The position numbers were made by a program, and so were the translations under genes. This document shows, in pieces, positions 48,872 to 62,808 of a stretch of DNA of 64,000 nucleotides; position 1 is the first letter of the stretch; each line of letters opens with the position of its first letter. Source of the stretch: Sphagnum compactum (taxonomy: Eukaryota > Bryophyta > Sphagnopsida > Sphagnales); NCBI GenBank assembly GCA_965153455.1, contig OZ234493.1:10096213-10160212 (forward strand), written 5' to 3'. Under the pieces are notes generated by a model, which saw nothing but the letters and a program-made list of their open reading frames with translations, was not told the origin of the DNA and did no database searches.

Positions 48872-48879
48872 ATTCACAA

Positions 48880-51600
48880 ACTTTCTGGTGAAAAGTAGCT
48901 GCGCTGAGTGTGAAGGAGTTTTTGTTTGTTGAAATACTCAACAGTAAATCAAATGTGTGTCCACTGTGATCTCTGTTTCTTGAGCGTACGCTAAGCTAGT
49001 ATTGAAGCTAAGGAGATTTGATGGTGTCTTAAGGTAAGTATCAAATGAACTCAAAGTTGATATGAGTATCACAGTTGAACCTCAACTGTGAAGGTTCACA
49101 CAACAATAAAATCACAATGTCCCAAGCAAAATTAATCTTAAACGAGGCTAGACAATGGATCAGATCACTCTGAGTTCCCTCTCTATAGCTCTCTTGGTCA
49201 CTGGTTATGGATTCTCACAAGCTGATTCAAAAGCAATTAATCTCCTAGTCAGAAGCAACTTAGGGTTTGAAGAGGGTGTTTGACAAATAGTGATCCCTTC
49301 ATAGGCAGAAACTTGGAGAATATTTCAGTACACACCCATCCTCCCCTTGAAGGAATGATTGATTGGAGCTCCCAATACCCAGGTACTCAACTGTCTTCAA
49401 TAGTAATTAGTGCTTGACTCAATTATGTCTAATTTGAGTGGTGAATTCCACAACTGACCATCAATAACCTTCTAGAACCTCTCATCCATTCCATCTTCTG
49501 CCTCTAAACATCCATTAGAACCGGACATTCAGTTTCTCACTCTAGCGCAACAGAAATTTTGGAGTCAACCAAACATTAGTTTAGACCTATGGGCATTTAC
49601 CCCAAACTCCAACTCACACCAAACAACACCGTCTGAACACCCAAAAATGCTTAAATCTAAACATAAAAAAACCTTCAAAAACACCAAAACCAGAGAGCTT
49701 ATCTGGGAATTCTCAATGCATCTTGTAGCCTCGCGCCACTGTCCAGGTCCCTCCTCGCACCGTTCTCCACCACACAAAAATAAAACAAAAAAACATAACA
49801 CTAATCCCTAACCTTTCGCTCCTTAAAAACATAGTTATCATCAACATAAAACCTCCTCATCAGACATTCTCTCATGCATGATAATACGACAAGATAAGAG
49901 GTAGTTTCCGACGCCAAGATAACAACAGTGAACACCCACTTCACAGAAAAACCCTAAATCCATATTTCTTTGCCACATTGGAACCCAATAGAAAAGTGTT
50001 TCCTGTCCACCCACCATCCATCCCTCATGGAGAGCTGGTGACTGTTGGTTCACTCTGCCCCCCTGAGTTAAAGGGCTACTCTCTCTTTGGAACCTTGAAC
50101 TGGCTGGTAATGAGAGCTGTATATATATATACCCCTCACCAATGGTTCTCAAAAACAAACGAACTGGTCTTGATCCTTGACCGGGATAATGAAACTGGTA
50201 GTTCTCAGAACTGTCAAATTGTTGAAAAATTGTTGAAAAATTGAAACTTGAATGTTCTTTTGATTCTGAAAATTTTCCCAAAACCAGAACCAGGAATTTT
50301 TTAAACCCTGAAGCTGATGGTTACAAAAAAAATCTGAGAACTGCAACAACTGACTGGGGCAATGAATGCTTTAGAAGATGTACTTCCAAGTGAAGTATTA
50401 TATCTCAATCAGTTGGACTAGAATTCTGCCAAGCTTAATTCTACTCCAATTTTATTAGGGTTGAGGGTTCGATTCACTTTTTCCCCATTTTGAACTTTTA
50501 GCAACATTCTATCCCCTGGGGTCCTTCAAGCAGGCAAGCATATTTGATTTGCATGTTCCAGTTTTGTGCAACTACAAACAAAGGGGAAGGTGAAGTTTGG
50601 GGAGAGGGGCAGGGGATGGGATTCTGATGAAACCTGAGGTCCAAACTGCCAGAAGAAGGATCATCGGTTTCTCTTACATCTATTGTTGGCCAATACCCAG
50701 AATGAAAGCCAAAAGGAAAAATACAGAAAATTAAAATTAAATAAAAATCACAATCTAGAAAAGAACATTTTTGGTGAACAAACTGAAAAGGAACTGTTTA
50801 TAATACATTGATCTGTGTTCCAATTTTTAGAAGACTTGAATTTAAACCAAGGCTTTCCTTCTGATATTTCCACAACAGAAAATAATGGTGACCAACCAAC
50901 TTTGTTCAATGTGAAATGTAATAATGTTTGAGTGCAAAGCAAAGAGTGCAAGGGGGGGAGGGGTGGGGGAAGACGAGAAGCAGAAAACTAGGCTTTCAAG
51001 AAATGGGTGACGATCAGGAAGTTCGTACCTGCAATCATGCACAAGTTTTCTCAAAACAATTGTGGACACTAAAATCCAAAACTGGGTTGAAAGAGATGAT
51101 TCCTGCATAACTAGAAAACAAGACAGCATCATAATTGGAGTATGAAGTTATGGTCGCAATTCTTGTACACAGAGTCACTAGTTTGTAGAAGGCGGCCAAC
51201 GTTTTCCTGTATAGAGGCAGCTCTTGGGGGCAGGAGTACAAGCTCCTGACATGATGGTGTTATATCAGCAACCGGAAGTTCTGATGATGGTGAGGATGAT
51301 GGTGGATTCTTTAGACTTGTTTCTCATGCCCTGAGTTGCACATCAACAATCATCATGAGTGGACCGTCATAATGTACCTTGCTTCAAATTGTCAGTGCCA
51401 TCTGATTCAAAATGCTGGTTCAGATGGCAATGATATGTTCCCCAAATCTTCAGGCCTGACCCTGTTGTGGATGCAGGGCTGAATACACAAGAAGAAGGGC
51501 TGGGCAAACTATGACAAGCGGTGGTTTGGCGTCTTTGCCTCACAACAGTGAAGCTCCTTTGTAGTCATTTATGTTTCAAGTGTCTGATTTGACTATAGAG
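48880..51600. other. Spacer with no supported gene
   Basis: No protein family is recognised. 49490-49980 is pyrimidine-rich on the plus strand with one AAACCCTAA telo-box at about 49953, superficially like 600-1450. A 13-bp direct duplication (GTTGAAAAATTGTTGAAAAATTG pattern) lies at about 50220. Confidence 0.35.
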
Positions 51601-54600
51601 TCATGTAGGTCAATGTCATAAGAAGGAATTCAACTCACTTCCATACCCATAAACATAATCCTGAATCCATCTGACCACAATTTCAACTTGTGATAAATGA
51701 TGGTTTATCACATAAATATAGGTTTGTCTATCTCAAATTTCACACATTACAATACAATTATGTAATTATGGAATATCATCATAAAATCGATTTCACATGT
51801 CTAATTGCATAACTACATAGTTCCAACAAGTAAAGGTATAATTCTAAATGATTATTCACAACCATTGAATCGTGTAATTACATCAAAAAAAATTTCCATA
51901 GTTTCGTAATTACATAAACTTTTGTAATGTTTTCATTAATTTCAAAAATGTAAACCAAAAGCATCCACATTTTGTAATATTGAAATATGGTTCAAATGCC
52001 ATTTATCATCATAAAATTGACATTAAAAATGGGATACCTATCATAAAAAGGTGGATTGCCATTTCAGTTGCATATAATTAGTTGCATTTACAACTTCCTA
52101 ATAAGAATTTGAATGGATGAAAATGTCTAATGATATTGTATATATATGTTAAATACAATTTGTTGCGTGCAATCAAAAGTTGGGTGCGAATTGTTTTATG
52201 TAACTAAGAGAATTTTAGTTGTATGTGTCGCATGCAATTAAAAATAGATTAGAAATGACAATTGCAAAACTTGAATTTTTTTTTAGTGAAATAACTTGAT
52301 AATGAGAATTTGAACCGTCAAAGTGAAAGACTTGAAGTTCCCCACATGCAAAAAGCAAGGTTCATTCTTTTGAAAAAAATTGCAAATTAATAAATTACAT
52401 GAGTTTGAACTTAAACACAAGTTGGGCTTAATAAATAAAAGGAGAAAAACAATCAAATTAGACCAAATGAAAAAACAAAATCATACTAGAGCAAAGGGAA
52501 AACTCGAAGTTTGAATGGGAGTGTAATGGACATAAGCATAATAAATTGTACATATTTGTTACCAAGTTTTCCATACTAGATGAAAGTAAATATAAAATAA
52601 TAACAAAATCCATAAAAAAAACTATTGTACATTGAATGTTTTTAATTAAATGATTAAAAAAAACATAGTTATTCATTATTGTGCATTACTTTTCAATTTT
52701 TTAATTACTTTTTTGTTTATTTGTTTGAAAAGCAAGTAGGTTTGAACTTTATTTTTTGCAATGAAGGACTTGTGTAAAGTATGTGTAAGTAGGTTTTAAC
52801 AAATAATTTTTTTATTTGCTATTATAACCACAACTCAAGAATATAATGATATTAATATCCCCAAAAGTAAGAGCAAATAAAGGTTTAAAGTAAACCACAA
52901 GTATCCCCATTTACAAATTTACCACCTAGTAAATGGGGATACTTTTGGTGTACTTCTAATTTTTTTTTGTTCTTATAGTTTCTTGGAAGTAAATTTTTAT
53001 TGTAATAATATTGGTGCAAGAAAGTTTTCAATTGTATTTCCATTCATTTTTATGCTACTTATTTAATTTTATATGCATGATACCTAAAGGTAGAGACATT
53101 CATTTTTTGTGTTTATTTTATCATGTTTCTACCCTAATATTAAGTGGAATCCCACTTCATGGTTATAGTTGGGATGTTGATTAATTTTTAGCTATGTAAG
53201 TTGACATGGTTCTAACTATATTTTTTCAATTTCAACAAATGTAATTCAAAATTTGAATTCTAGCCAACACAATATTGCCATTGTTATAATTCATGTCATC
53301 CATTCATCCATGTTATATTTCACATTATCCATTTATTCATTCATCCATATTATATCATCTATTCATATATCCATATTGTACATTCATTCATGTTATATGT
53401 CACATCATCCATCCATCCATTTTCCAATCCACTTCCTAAATAATGTATAAGGTTCACCTACATAGTTGGGCCCTTGTTAAGTTAGACTAGCTTGCCAAAA
53501 CTACTTAATTTAACTTAGGTAGGTAGGTAGGTAAGTTAGGTATAAGTAGGTTGTAGGTTATCTAATTAGGTAGTTAATATGTAAATAACACTAGGTAGGA
53601 AGATTATTTATTATTTATTTTATTTGCATCCTACCTACATATTAGGAAGGTATGTAACTTACCTATTGACCTATTAGCTATTTCCCTATCTATTGTTACT
53701 TACACCTTACTTACATATACTTTTCAAAGTAAGGGCATGTAAACTTTGTGTTGGACATTTTTAGTCATTGAAATAACATTTACAATGACCTTAGACCAAG
53801 GTGTGTACATGTTTTATTTTTAGACACCATTTGGACCCACTTAAGATGTCTAGTGGTATGGTAGTGTGATAAAAGTTACAAACTTTGGTAAAGGTGTCAC
53901 AAATTTCCAATAAAATTAAAATTAGTTAAAACATAATCATAACAAAATCACAATAGAATTGCAAATAAATTACATTAATGTTGAAATATAGTGAAAAACA
54001 TATGCAATATGTCATTCATCATTTTTCATTTTTCATCTATCTGTAAACGATGTCCACCAAATTAATCAAGTGGTCAAGATGATGTAACATGGTTTGCCAT
54101 CATTAAATGACTTCTCAACTATAGTTCAAATGGGTTTTTTTTATTTCAGAAAATATTTTGAAAATCAACCTCCATCAATGGTCAACACCAAAAACTTACC
54201 AAATCAATCAATAGTTTGATTTATTTGAAGTGCCAAACCATTCATGTGAAGTTTTTTGAAATAACTATATTTATGTAGTCAAAACATGCAATAAAAAATT
54301 GGTTGGTAAATAAAACTCTTTTTCTCCAAGTGTGGTCACATAAATTTCATATTAATTGCTTTATTTTGCAAAATTGGACAAAGACATATTTATCACATTT
54401 GGCAAATATGAATTGTCCCAAACTAATGTTGCAACCTACATTGCATTCATTGCAAAAGGTATGGAGAAATAAAAGTTTAAAGGTAGATGAAAGAAAAAGA
54501 TTTATGTGCAAAATAAAAATGGTAAGTGTTGAAATTTGGCAAAGTAGATGAAGGTTACAATTTTCCCTTTTCCAAGGCTATGACAAAAATTGACTTGAAA

Positions 54601-57000
54601 TCCAATGTTTTTCATTTTTTGAATAATGTCAACATTAGCTTCAGTTGACTCCTATGTTTTGCACACAATATTGGGTCGTGTAAATAGATGTGAACTATGT
54701 GTCATTTCATAAAACCATCCAAAAGTAGTTTATAAATTCAGGTAACATTATATAATGCACTAATATACATTGGTCAAAGGTATATCTATTGGTAACAACA
54801 AACAAAATTTGAAGAAAGGTTACCCATATGCATGCCTCATAACATTATAGAAATCCATTTTTTCCTTGTAGTCCTTTAACACACCACTTGAGTGATTGAA
54901 TTTGTTTGGGGTTACAAAACACATAACCAAAAGACCTAGTTTTTACTTTTTAAAGTTCAACCCCTCATACATTATAACCCAATCAATCCTTTCAATAGTT
55001 CCATATGCATATAAGAAACAATTAAGCTTCTTCTTCACAATTTGGTCTTTCTAGATGGTCATTTAGGTATAATACAACAAAGGGTTGAAAAATGAATGCA
55101 TTGCAATAGCCTAGACTTGCTATCAACTCCCAAATGCACAAAAGAAAAATGCATGGTACACTAATAGATTCAATTCACATAATCATAGGGCTTATAGGTT
55201 AATGAAGAGCAAGGATTCACATTACCAAACATCTGCCACTACCATTCACAAGAAACAATAAAAGTTTAAAAATATATAACATTCATGAAAAGAAAAAATA
55301 AAAATAAAAATAGGTTTTACCATTCAAGAAAAACATTACCATTGTGTTTCTTCAAAAGTTTACAAAAATCGACTCAATAAGTTGTGTATAGAGAACAACA
55401 AATTTCATTCAAGAATCATATAGCAATAACATGAAATGCAAAGAAGCTTGATCATTAGCTAGCATCAAGATCTTAAACACTTGGGATTCAACCTATGGTG
55501 GTAAAAAAAAAAGATGTGTAAGATATGAGGATTGAAATGCTACCCTGCAAAAATTAAAAAAAAGAACTTCATAAAGAAGAGGAAAGGGACACTCATAAGA
55601 AAGAGATTCCTTGTCATCGCAAGGTGCTAATATATTTGTAATTAAGTTGCAATACTTGAATGCTTTAAACAATTCGTAAAAACTTCTCACATTTGCTCTT
55701 GACAACCACTAGTAGCACAATACATATATGCCATCCATTTGCAAAACATGACCCAAAAAAACAAGGTTCCTTCTTACTTCTTTTCCAAATTCCCTTTGAT
55801 TCACCATGATCTCACTACTCAATTGAGAAAGTGAAAGTAGATGAACCCTACCAAATAATTTACATTGGGTCCAAGTCGACATGGTCATCAAAGGTAATTG
55901 GGGAGTTAACTCTTTCATATTTCCCTCAAGTCACCATTAAGTTGCTACCCAAAGTTGTTGCAGAAAACAATTTTAACTATAAGGCAATGGGAGGATCTAC
56001 CAAAACTTGCTACAAAATGCCAAAAAATAGACAAAAACAAAGAAAAACATAAATGATTTGACACGTACGAAAATTCTCGAATCTTGAGACGTTGTAAATC
56101 CACCATCAACCCCAATGAAATGGTGTTTCTTTGATTTTTCTCAAATAGCAAGACTGCCGGTTGGGTCTAGAAGTGATTTTTCAAGGAACGTTGCTCTAAC
56201 ATGGTAAGTTTAACTTTGGTTCTTGCTTGAGGTAAAACCACTGGTTAGGTTGCCATGGTGACTAGCTTGCAACCAAGACTGAAACTTGCCCAAAAACCTG
56301 AACCAACCAACATTAATTAAAAACAGGGGCAACTAATTCAGCCCCCTCAACTTGATTTGGAAGCATAATCAAACCTTGCACCTACCTATTTCTTTTAGTG
56401 ACCTACCTACTTTTAATGCTAGTGAAGGGGCCATTGAAGGTAACTAGTATTCCCTAAGTCAATTTAGTATTGGAGTTCTATGCCTTTAGGTATAGGGATC
56501 TTACAACCATAAGGGCTTCCATGTAAAGTCTAGTATTTTTTTCCCAATTAATGAGGCCAAACTAATTGATTTTTTATTTGTTCTTTTAACTCAAAATAGT
56601 TAACTTATCCAAAGTAGGTCCCTATTCGACATATCCTTATGTGTAGGGCCTGTATGGATTTATTAATCATTTTTACCAATCTTTCTACTCTAGGCCCTAA
56701 CCAATATTATTTCTAAGCACCCAACTTTGGTGTTACAAAACCATAGACATGTTCAAATTGGATTTTTTAGCCTCATGTGAATGATCAGCTTAAATTATCA
56801 TGTGACTTTGTCTTTCACCAAGTTAGCATAAATGCAACATGTGATTTCTTTCCAATATTGCTCAACTAAGTTCAGTTAAAATCGAAATCTTATTGACTTT
56901 TAAAGGGGTCCAATCCTTGTAAACTATGGCATAGATTGGTTCAAAGTTAAGCAAGGTAGTTGTTAGCTAGCTTGGGAAAGACAGTTTTTAGGTGAGATGG
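51601..57000. other. AT-rich repeat-derived spacer without genes
   Basis: No gene. At about 52275-52287 a TTTTTTAGTG end with AGTTGTATGTGTCGCATGC sub-end motifs resembles the right end of the CACTA element at 13.5 kb. At 56388-56400 ATTTCTTTTAGTG matches its 13-bp terminal repeat exactly. No partner ends were found. Around 53460-53720 an AGGTAGGTAGG-rich block resembles those near 12.3 and 18.5 kb. Confidence 0.4.
53290..53430. repeat. Degenerate (ATCC/ATTC)n simple repeat
   Basis: ATCCATTCATCCA-type tetranucleotide repeats interspersed with ATATTATAT and CACATTATCC. Low complexity and non-coding, although it is open in one frame. Confidence 0.8.
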
Positions 57001-60000
57001 AATTGGACTCCACAAGTGCAGCCTGTGGGACAGTTCAAGATCAATAGCAAAAGCTTTATCCCTTCTGCATTCAGAACAATTTTGGACATAAATTGCTATG
57101 CATTTGGAGTGGGCTTTACGTGGCAAACTTATTTGTAGATCTGTCAGCATGTGTTCACAAGAGTATATCACACTCCTCAGGCTGGCAGAGTGTGTTCACA
57201 AGAGTAATTGCATTGTTCCCCTTGCTGGCAGAGGGGTTTAGACACCCTTCTTTTTTCTTTTTCCAGAGTGCTTTATGTATAGGAGAAAGGCCCAGCAGCC
57301 GAGAATTCACGCCTGCAAACAGAGGAGCCTCTAGGTCTGCGACTCAGCGGGTGTAATGTCCTGCCGCCGAGGCTTTCTCAGAAATTAAACTTGTTTTTTG
57401 TACTGCCTGCTAAACAGGCAGAAATGCCTGCTGTGCTCTTTTCAAAATGTTGATGTATCGACTGGCTAGGGTTTTATGAAGGGTAATAGACTCCCTGAGG
57501 ATCTTCACAAGTTCTTGTCATGTTCACTTGGGCTTTGCTCTCATTCACAAGGCATCAAACTCGTGAAGCTCCTCATTCAGATCCCTTACCCTACACATTG
57601 TTTGCTAGGCACAACCATGTTATATCTATCTATGAAGCAAGGTAGTGTCACTTAAAAGAGAGGGCAATGCCAAATCCACAACTACTGATAGTAAAAAAAA
57701 AAATGTTAACAACTAACTTCTGAATTCCAAAGAAAAAATGTAAAAACAGTTCAACATTGAACTCAGCAATATCTATAACCCCTAAACTATGGACCATGAA
57801 AAATCAGCTCGCTCCAGCTTCTCTCTTTTGAGCCCACTGGTTGAATTATGGCAATTCTTACTTTCAACTCGTAACCCTAGAGCATGAAATCCTTTCCATT
57901 CCCATAGCTCAATTTCAAAAAGTTGTACAAAGAAATAATGGTAGCCCAAATCATCCACTGCAGGTCTGTCCCAACAATCCCAAGGTTCTTCAGGTTACAC
58001 ATCAATTCCTTTCAAAGCTCCCACTTGAGTGGATACTCCTTTTCACACATACACCACCACTCTCCCAATAGTGCAACGTTTCTCTCCACCTAGCCCAATT
58101 GTTATAATAAAACGGCTCTCAAAACCCCTTATTTCTTCATCATTTTCTTCAACCAATCCCTACACTATGCAACATGATCTGTCTACACTTGAGAGAGGGC
58201 AATGGCGCAGTGGAAGAACAAAACCATCTACCCTAAAAATTCCATGGAATTAGACCATTCGGGTCAAAGCATGGTTGGGGTACCCAAAAGGACTATCTTA
58301 TTTTATATTCATTATACCTCTTCATTTCAACATGTTGTTGAAACTTAATGACACATTCATATTGAAAGTTTGATTTTATTTATAGATAGATACATTACAA
58401 AGGTACAATTTTATGCATAGAATGTTAAATTTGATTTAAGACTGTTTGGAGCTATGGCGTGAAAACTATTGATTCTTGAACCATTTTTTCAATGAAGATT
58501 AAATAAAATCAAAACTAAAAATTGTATTGCATTTTGGAGGCATTTTTGATGTTGTTGAAAGCCGGTTGCAAGTAAGATTTAATAGAGTTTGTTGCACAAT
58601 TTTTAGAGTTAAAGTGTGGAAAATATTGATTTTTGAATGAATTTTGTTGTTGAAAATTCAAACAAATTGCAAAAATTGGGTTTGAAAAGGAAAGTCAGTT
58701 GAGCCCACAATGTGTTCACACTTGGGCCAATGGCACATGCTACATTAATGTATATTATGTGCAAGCAATGTAATAGTTTATGGAACCCAAGCCTCCATAA
58801 ACATTTTCATTTCAAGGGACTTTGATTTGGTTGTAAAATTATTGTCCAAGGCTCCCCATTGGAGCCTAGGATTGAATATGAGATTTCTATAAGAGTTGTT
58901 TGTACAAGTAAATAGTATAAAGGTTAAATCCATGGAGAGGATGAGTGTTCTGAAAACTAATAGATGGCATAATCTTATTGGTCTAAAGTTAATGAATGAT
59001 AATATTATTAAATTTAGATGAAAGGTGGGTAATTCATCCACTTTCTTTTCATGTATTTCAAAGGTAATGGGCAAAATTTGGGTTCATTCTTGATTTCCAT
59101 ATTTTAATGGTGGTAGTCTATTATTAAATGTTGTAAGTTGTGGTAAGACCTTATGTGTATTGAATGTATGATAAACCCATGTATTATTTGATTGTGGAAG
59201 AATTTTTTTAAATAAAAATTTATATATTAAGTGAGTGATTTCCATTAAGTAAAGTTTTTACACATATTTGATGAGCTCCATATTAGATGTAATTTATATA
59301 AAGGCCAAGTTTTAAGCACATGGATGAAAACTTGCTCAAAACATCTAAGTTTTATCCCTTGTATTTCGTATGTTTTGTGCATCATGTGAGATTTTGGTAC
59401 ATTCAATTTCCTTGTGTTGGAAGGGACTTATTTTTAAAAGTTTCAAACATCTCACTATAATTCCATGGTTATATCAAAGTTGTAGGGTACACAAAGTAAG
59501 TGGGAAATACCAGCCATTATTACTATATGTTAAGTAGGAAAGATGGATGGTGGATGGACAGAAGCACTTTTCCAATTGGAGTCCACTTCACTAGCTAACC
59601 ATGGTCATTAGCTCAGTTTCTGTTTTTACTATCTTACCCAGTTAGTACTAAGAACCCATTTGCCCTTACCTATCTACTAAGTTCTAACCATCTACATGGT
59701 AGTATATATGGAGGGTATCTTACCTGATGTAATCAAGCATCAGCTGCTTGAATTACATGCATTTTGCTTTACGAAATGTGCACGCTACTTTTTAAATATA
59801 TATTTTTTATTGTGATACCTGATAGGTACCTGGGTGATACCTTCTGGGTATCACAGTAAACAAATTATAAATAAATAAATAAAAATCCAGTTTTTTTTTA
59901 TGCCGTACAATGGCCCAGCCCTAGGATGTTACCCTAGACTTACCTACCTAGGGGACCTATTTTAGAGAGGATAGGTTGCCAAGGTGAAACCCAACGTCAA

Positions 60001-62420
60001 TCTCGAGTCATAATGGGTTTCCAATGGATACGAAGATGGTGGCTGTTAGTTCATTTCAAAGCACAAATTTGTTTATAATTGCAATTTACAGGAACAACAA
60101 CAGCAGCTACAGACAACAACAATGATGCTTGTTATGCTTGTTCTGATCAAGCATTCAAGCATACACAAGATGCAAAAGTTTTGCAACAAACAGTAAATCA
60201 TAGTAACGAGTTAAATGCGACATCAGGTTAGATGCATTTGTAAGTCAGTAACACATCCGAAGACTCTGAGTCAATGCAAAAAAAGCAATTCGCACAGCGT
60301 GCACCACGATGCTTGCGGATTCACACCTCCCCCTGAACTTTCAGAGAATCAAAATGCTGAAACTATCAAAAGGTTGCGAGCTTGAATCATGGGAAACACA
60401 CTTTTCATCTGCTCTTTTGCAAGTGGGACCAAATGTACATGATAACAGACTACATCCCACAAAATCAAAGGGTGTCCTCAGGGACTACCTAATACAGTAA
60501 TTTATCTATGTGACTCAGCACCCACCAGTGCATCACCCATTGAAGACGCATGAACCACGATTGAGGTACCATGGTTCCACCTTTCTAATTTATAGGAACG
60601 GTAAACCCTACCACTTCCCCATCACACTATCGAAGTATTTTAAGTGGGTATGTATCATAGATAAGTAGGTAGGGAATGTGAGGGAAGTTTGAACATTATG
60701 AAAAAAAGGTTGCATGCAGTCTACATTCTACACCATCCAACCAAAAAACAGGCACCTAAAAACCCTCAGGATTTTTTTGTACTGTAAATTGAGGATGTCG
60801 CATATGACATAATTGAGCGTCAGGTGTGAGCGGGTGTTTCAAAACGTGAAACGCTCTCCTCTACGGGTGTTTTGCTTTTTGAAATACCTTCATTACTTTT
60901 AAGTAAATAATCACACTAAAAAAATTTAAAGTAAAAATCCGGTTGATTTTTATGCCATGCAATGCCGTAGGGCTAGCTGGGTCATTACCCTACACATAAG
61001 AAGGTACTTCCTCATCTACAAAGAGTTTCCCAAACATGTTTTGCTCAACCATTTGCAGTTTAGAAACCATTTCAACAAAACACACAACAAACATCGCTTG
61101 TATTTTTGTAAAAAAAATTTAGTATTTGTAGTGATCCTTGCATTGTATTGACAGTAACATGTTGTGGAATGTGCATTGCCAGGTCTGGATAAAGGCTTTG
61201 AGTCTGAAATAAAGGTACCCGCAAAATCATAAAATAAGAAACATGGCTCATACCAACTATAATGGCGTTATTAGCAGCTGCTGATTTCAGTTACATTTAA
61301 GCTACATAAAGATATGAGCTATCACACACAAAATAATTTTACTACAAACTTATTTTGTCTGGGCATAATAATTTTGTAGTAAAAAGATAAAATTTCATAA
61401 ATTTCACTATATGTCATTTTGTTTCATTAATATTTTTTTACATTCTTGATTTGATAGGCAAAATGTCAATGAAAGTTCAATTCATTAAAAAAGTTCACAA
61501 CAACATATAAATAGACAAAAGAAAAAAACATTGACAGGTTGTAAGACAAACAAGCCAAAACATTGAAAGGGTGCTAGACAGACAACAAAATACAAACAGA
61601 CAAAAAAAAAACGATTTTGAAATAGAATTTGATCTATAACGAATTATAATCCAAAATGACTTTAGAATTGTCATAGTGAAAATCACAAAAATATCCATCC
61701 TACATAAACCAATTCCAATGAATCATTTTTTCAAAATCTTGAGGTTGCTCACTCTTTATAAATTTTTGAAAGTACTTGTGCATTTATAAGATGATTATTT
61801 TGTAGCCCAATTGTAAATGGAATTTATTTTTGACACCTAATTCTATTTATCATGAATGCAAACAAATTTGGAAATTGATAATGTATGTATTTTCATAGAT
61901 ATGAAACAAAAATATTTGACTATATATTTTCAATTTATTTGTTTGATTATTTTTTAAAAATTGAGTGGGCTTAAAATTTATTTTCTAAGCTTTTAGAAAA
62001 TTTATGGTCAAAATGATAAATTCAAACCATAGATATGATCAAAGTGAGAAAGGCAATGCATAAAATTACATGAAAGATGTGAATACAAGATTGATTGACC
62101 TTAAGACTTAACCTCATTAAAACCCATCTAAATTAATTTAAAATTTAGTTAAGATTGGACCTACAATCTACATATGAATCAAGAACCAATTGGGATGAAT
62201 GTTTGGGATAGATGTGGCCAAGACAACACCCTTTTTTTTGCCATGGAAAACCCTGTGTATAGGTCGAATTTGTATTTTTTCGGTCAAAATTTGGCGAATG
62301 TTTTTTATAAAGAAAAACACTGATTTCATCCATAGAACAACAAAATGCCTAAATAATTTTGAACAGATGTCTACATGATTAAAATTTACAACACAAAGCT
62401 TTGCATGTGTGCACACTTAC
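57001..62420. other. Spacer with dispersed repeat fragments and no supported gene
   Basis: No gene is recognised. TGTGTTCACAAGAGTA occurs twice (57149 and 57191). 57800-58210 shares CTCTCTTTTGAGCCCACTGG with about 641-660 and weak similarity beyond. AAAATCC..TTTTATGCC.. followed by GGCCCAGCCCTAGG / CGTAGGGCTAGCTGGG occurs near 59885-59940 and 60935-60990, suggesting two diverged repeat copies. GTGATACC and GGTATCAC flank a 27-bp core near 59813-59855. Confidence 0.4.
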
Positions 62421-62423
62421 TTA

Positions 62424-62805
62424 GGCCCACTTTACACTAGGAGTCAGGGCCGAAAAAACTTGGGGCCAACTTTGAGCATTTGTGGATTGTTGTTTGGCCT
62501 CTCAAGTTACTAATAAATGCTAGAACATTGCCATTAGGATATCAATAAAAGATGGAACATTGGTCCCAAAGGGTTGCAAATTGGCTTCCCAAATTCGATG
62601 GTATCCTTTTTTTTAGCCTTGGGGTCAATAGAAGGCCATTAAGTTCAGCATTTATTAGTAGCTTGGGGCAGATTGAAAAGATTTTTTCTAGTTCAGCCTT
62701 GTCTCCTAGTGTAAAGCACTTGGGGCCAATTTCAACTTTTGCACCAATAGGAATGCTTGATTTGGTTTGTTCACATTGGCCCTGACTCCTAGTGTAAAGC
62801 GGGCG
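62424..62805. mobile_element. Tourist/Harbinger-like MITE (382 bp) with TTA target duplication
   Basis: Terminal inverted repeats of 28 bp: the left end is GGCCCACTTTACACTAGGAG + TCAGGGCC, and the right end is its inverse with two mismatches. The inner 21 bases are perfect. TTA lies on both sides (62421-62423 and 62806-62808), the target duplication typical of PIF/Harbinger elements. A third, inner copy of the right end lies at about 62696-62717. There is no transposase, and the overlapping plus-strand frame is incidental. Confidence 0.9.
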
Positions 62806-62808
62806 TTA

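Noticed and set aside
50440-50490. GGTTCGATTC box-B-like motif
   Set aside because: No box A or acceptor stem at the right distance, so it is not a tRNA.
62552-62785. 77-codon plus-strand frame
   Set aside because: It sits inside the Tourist-like MITE and has no protein similarity that I recognise.
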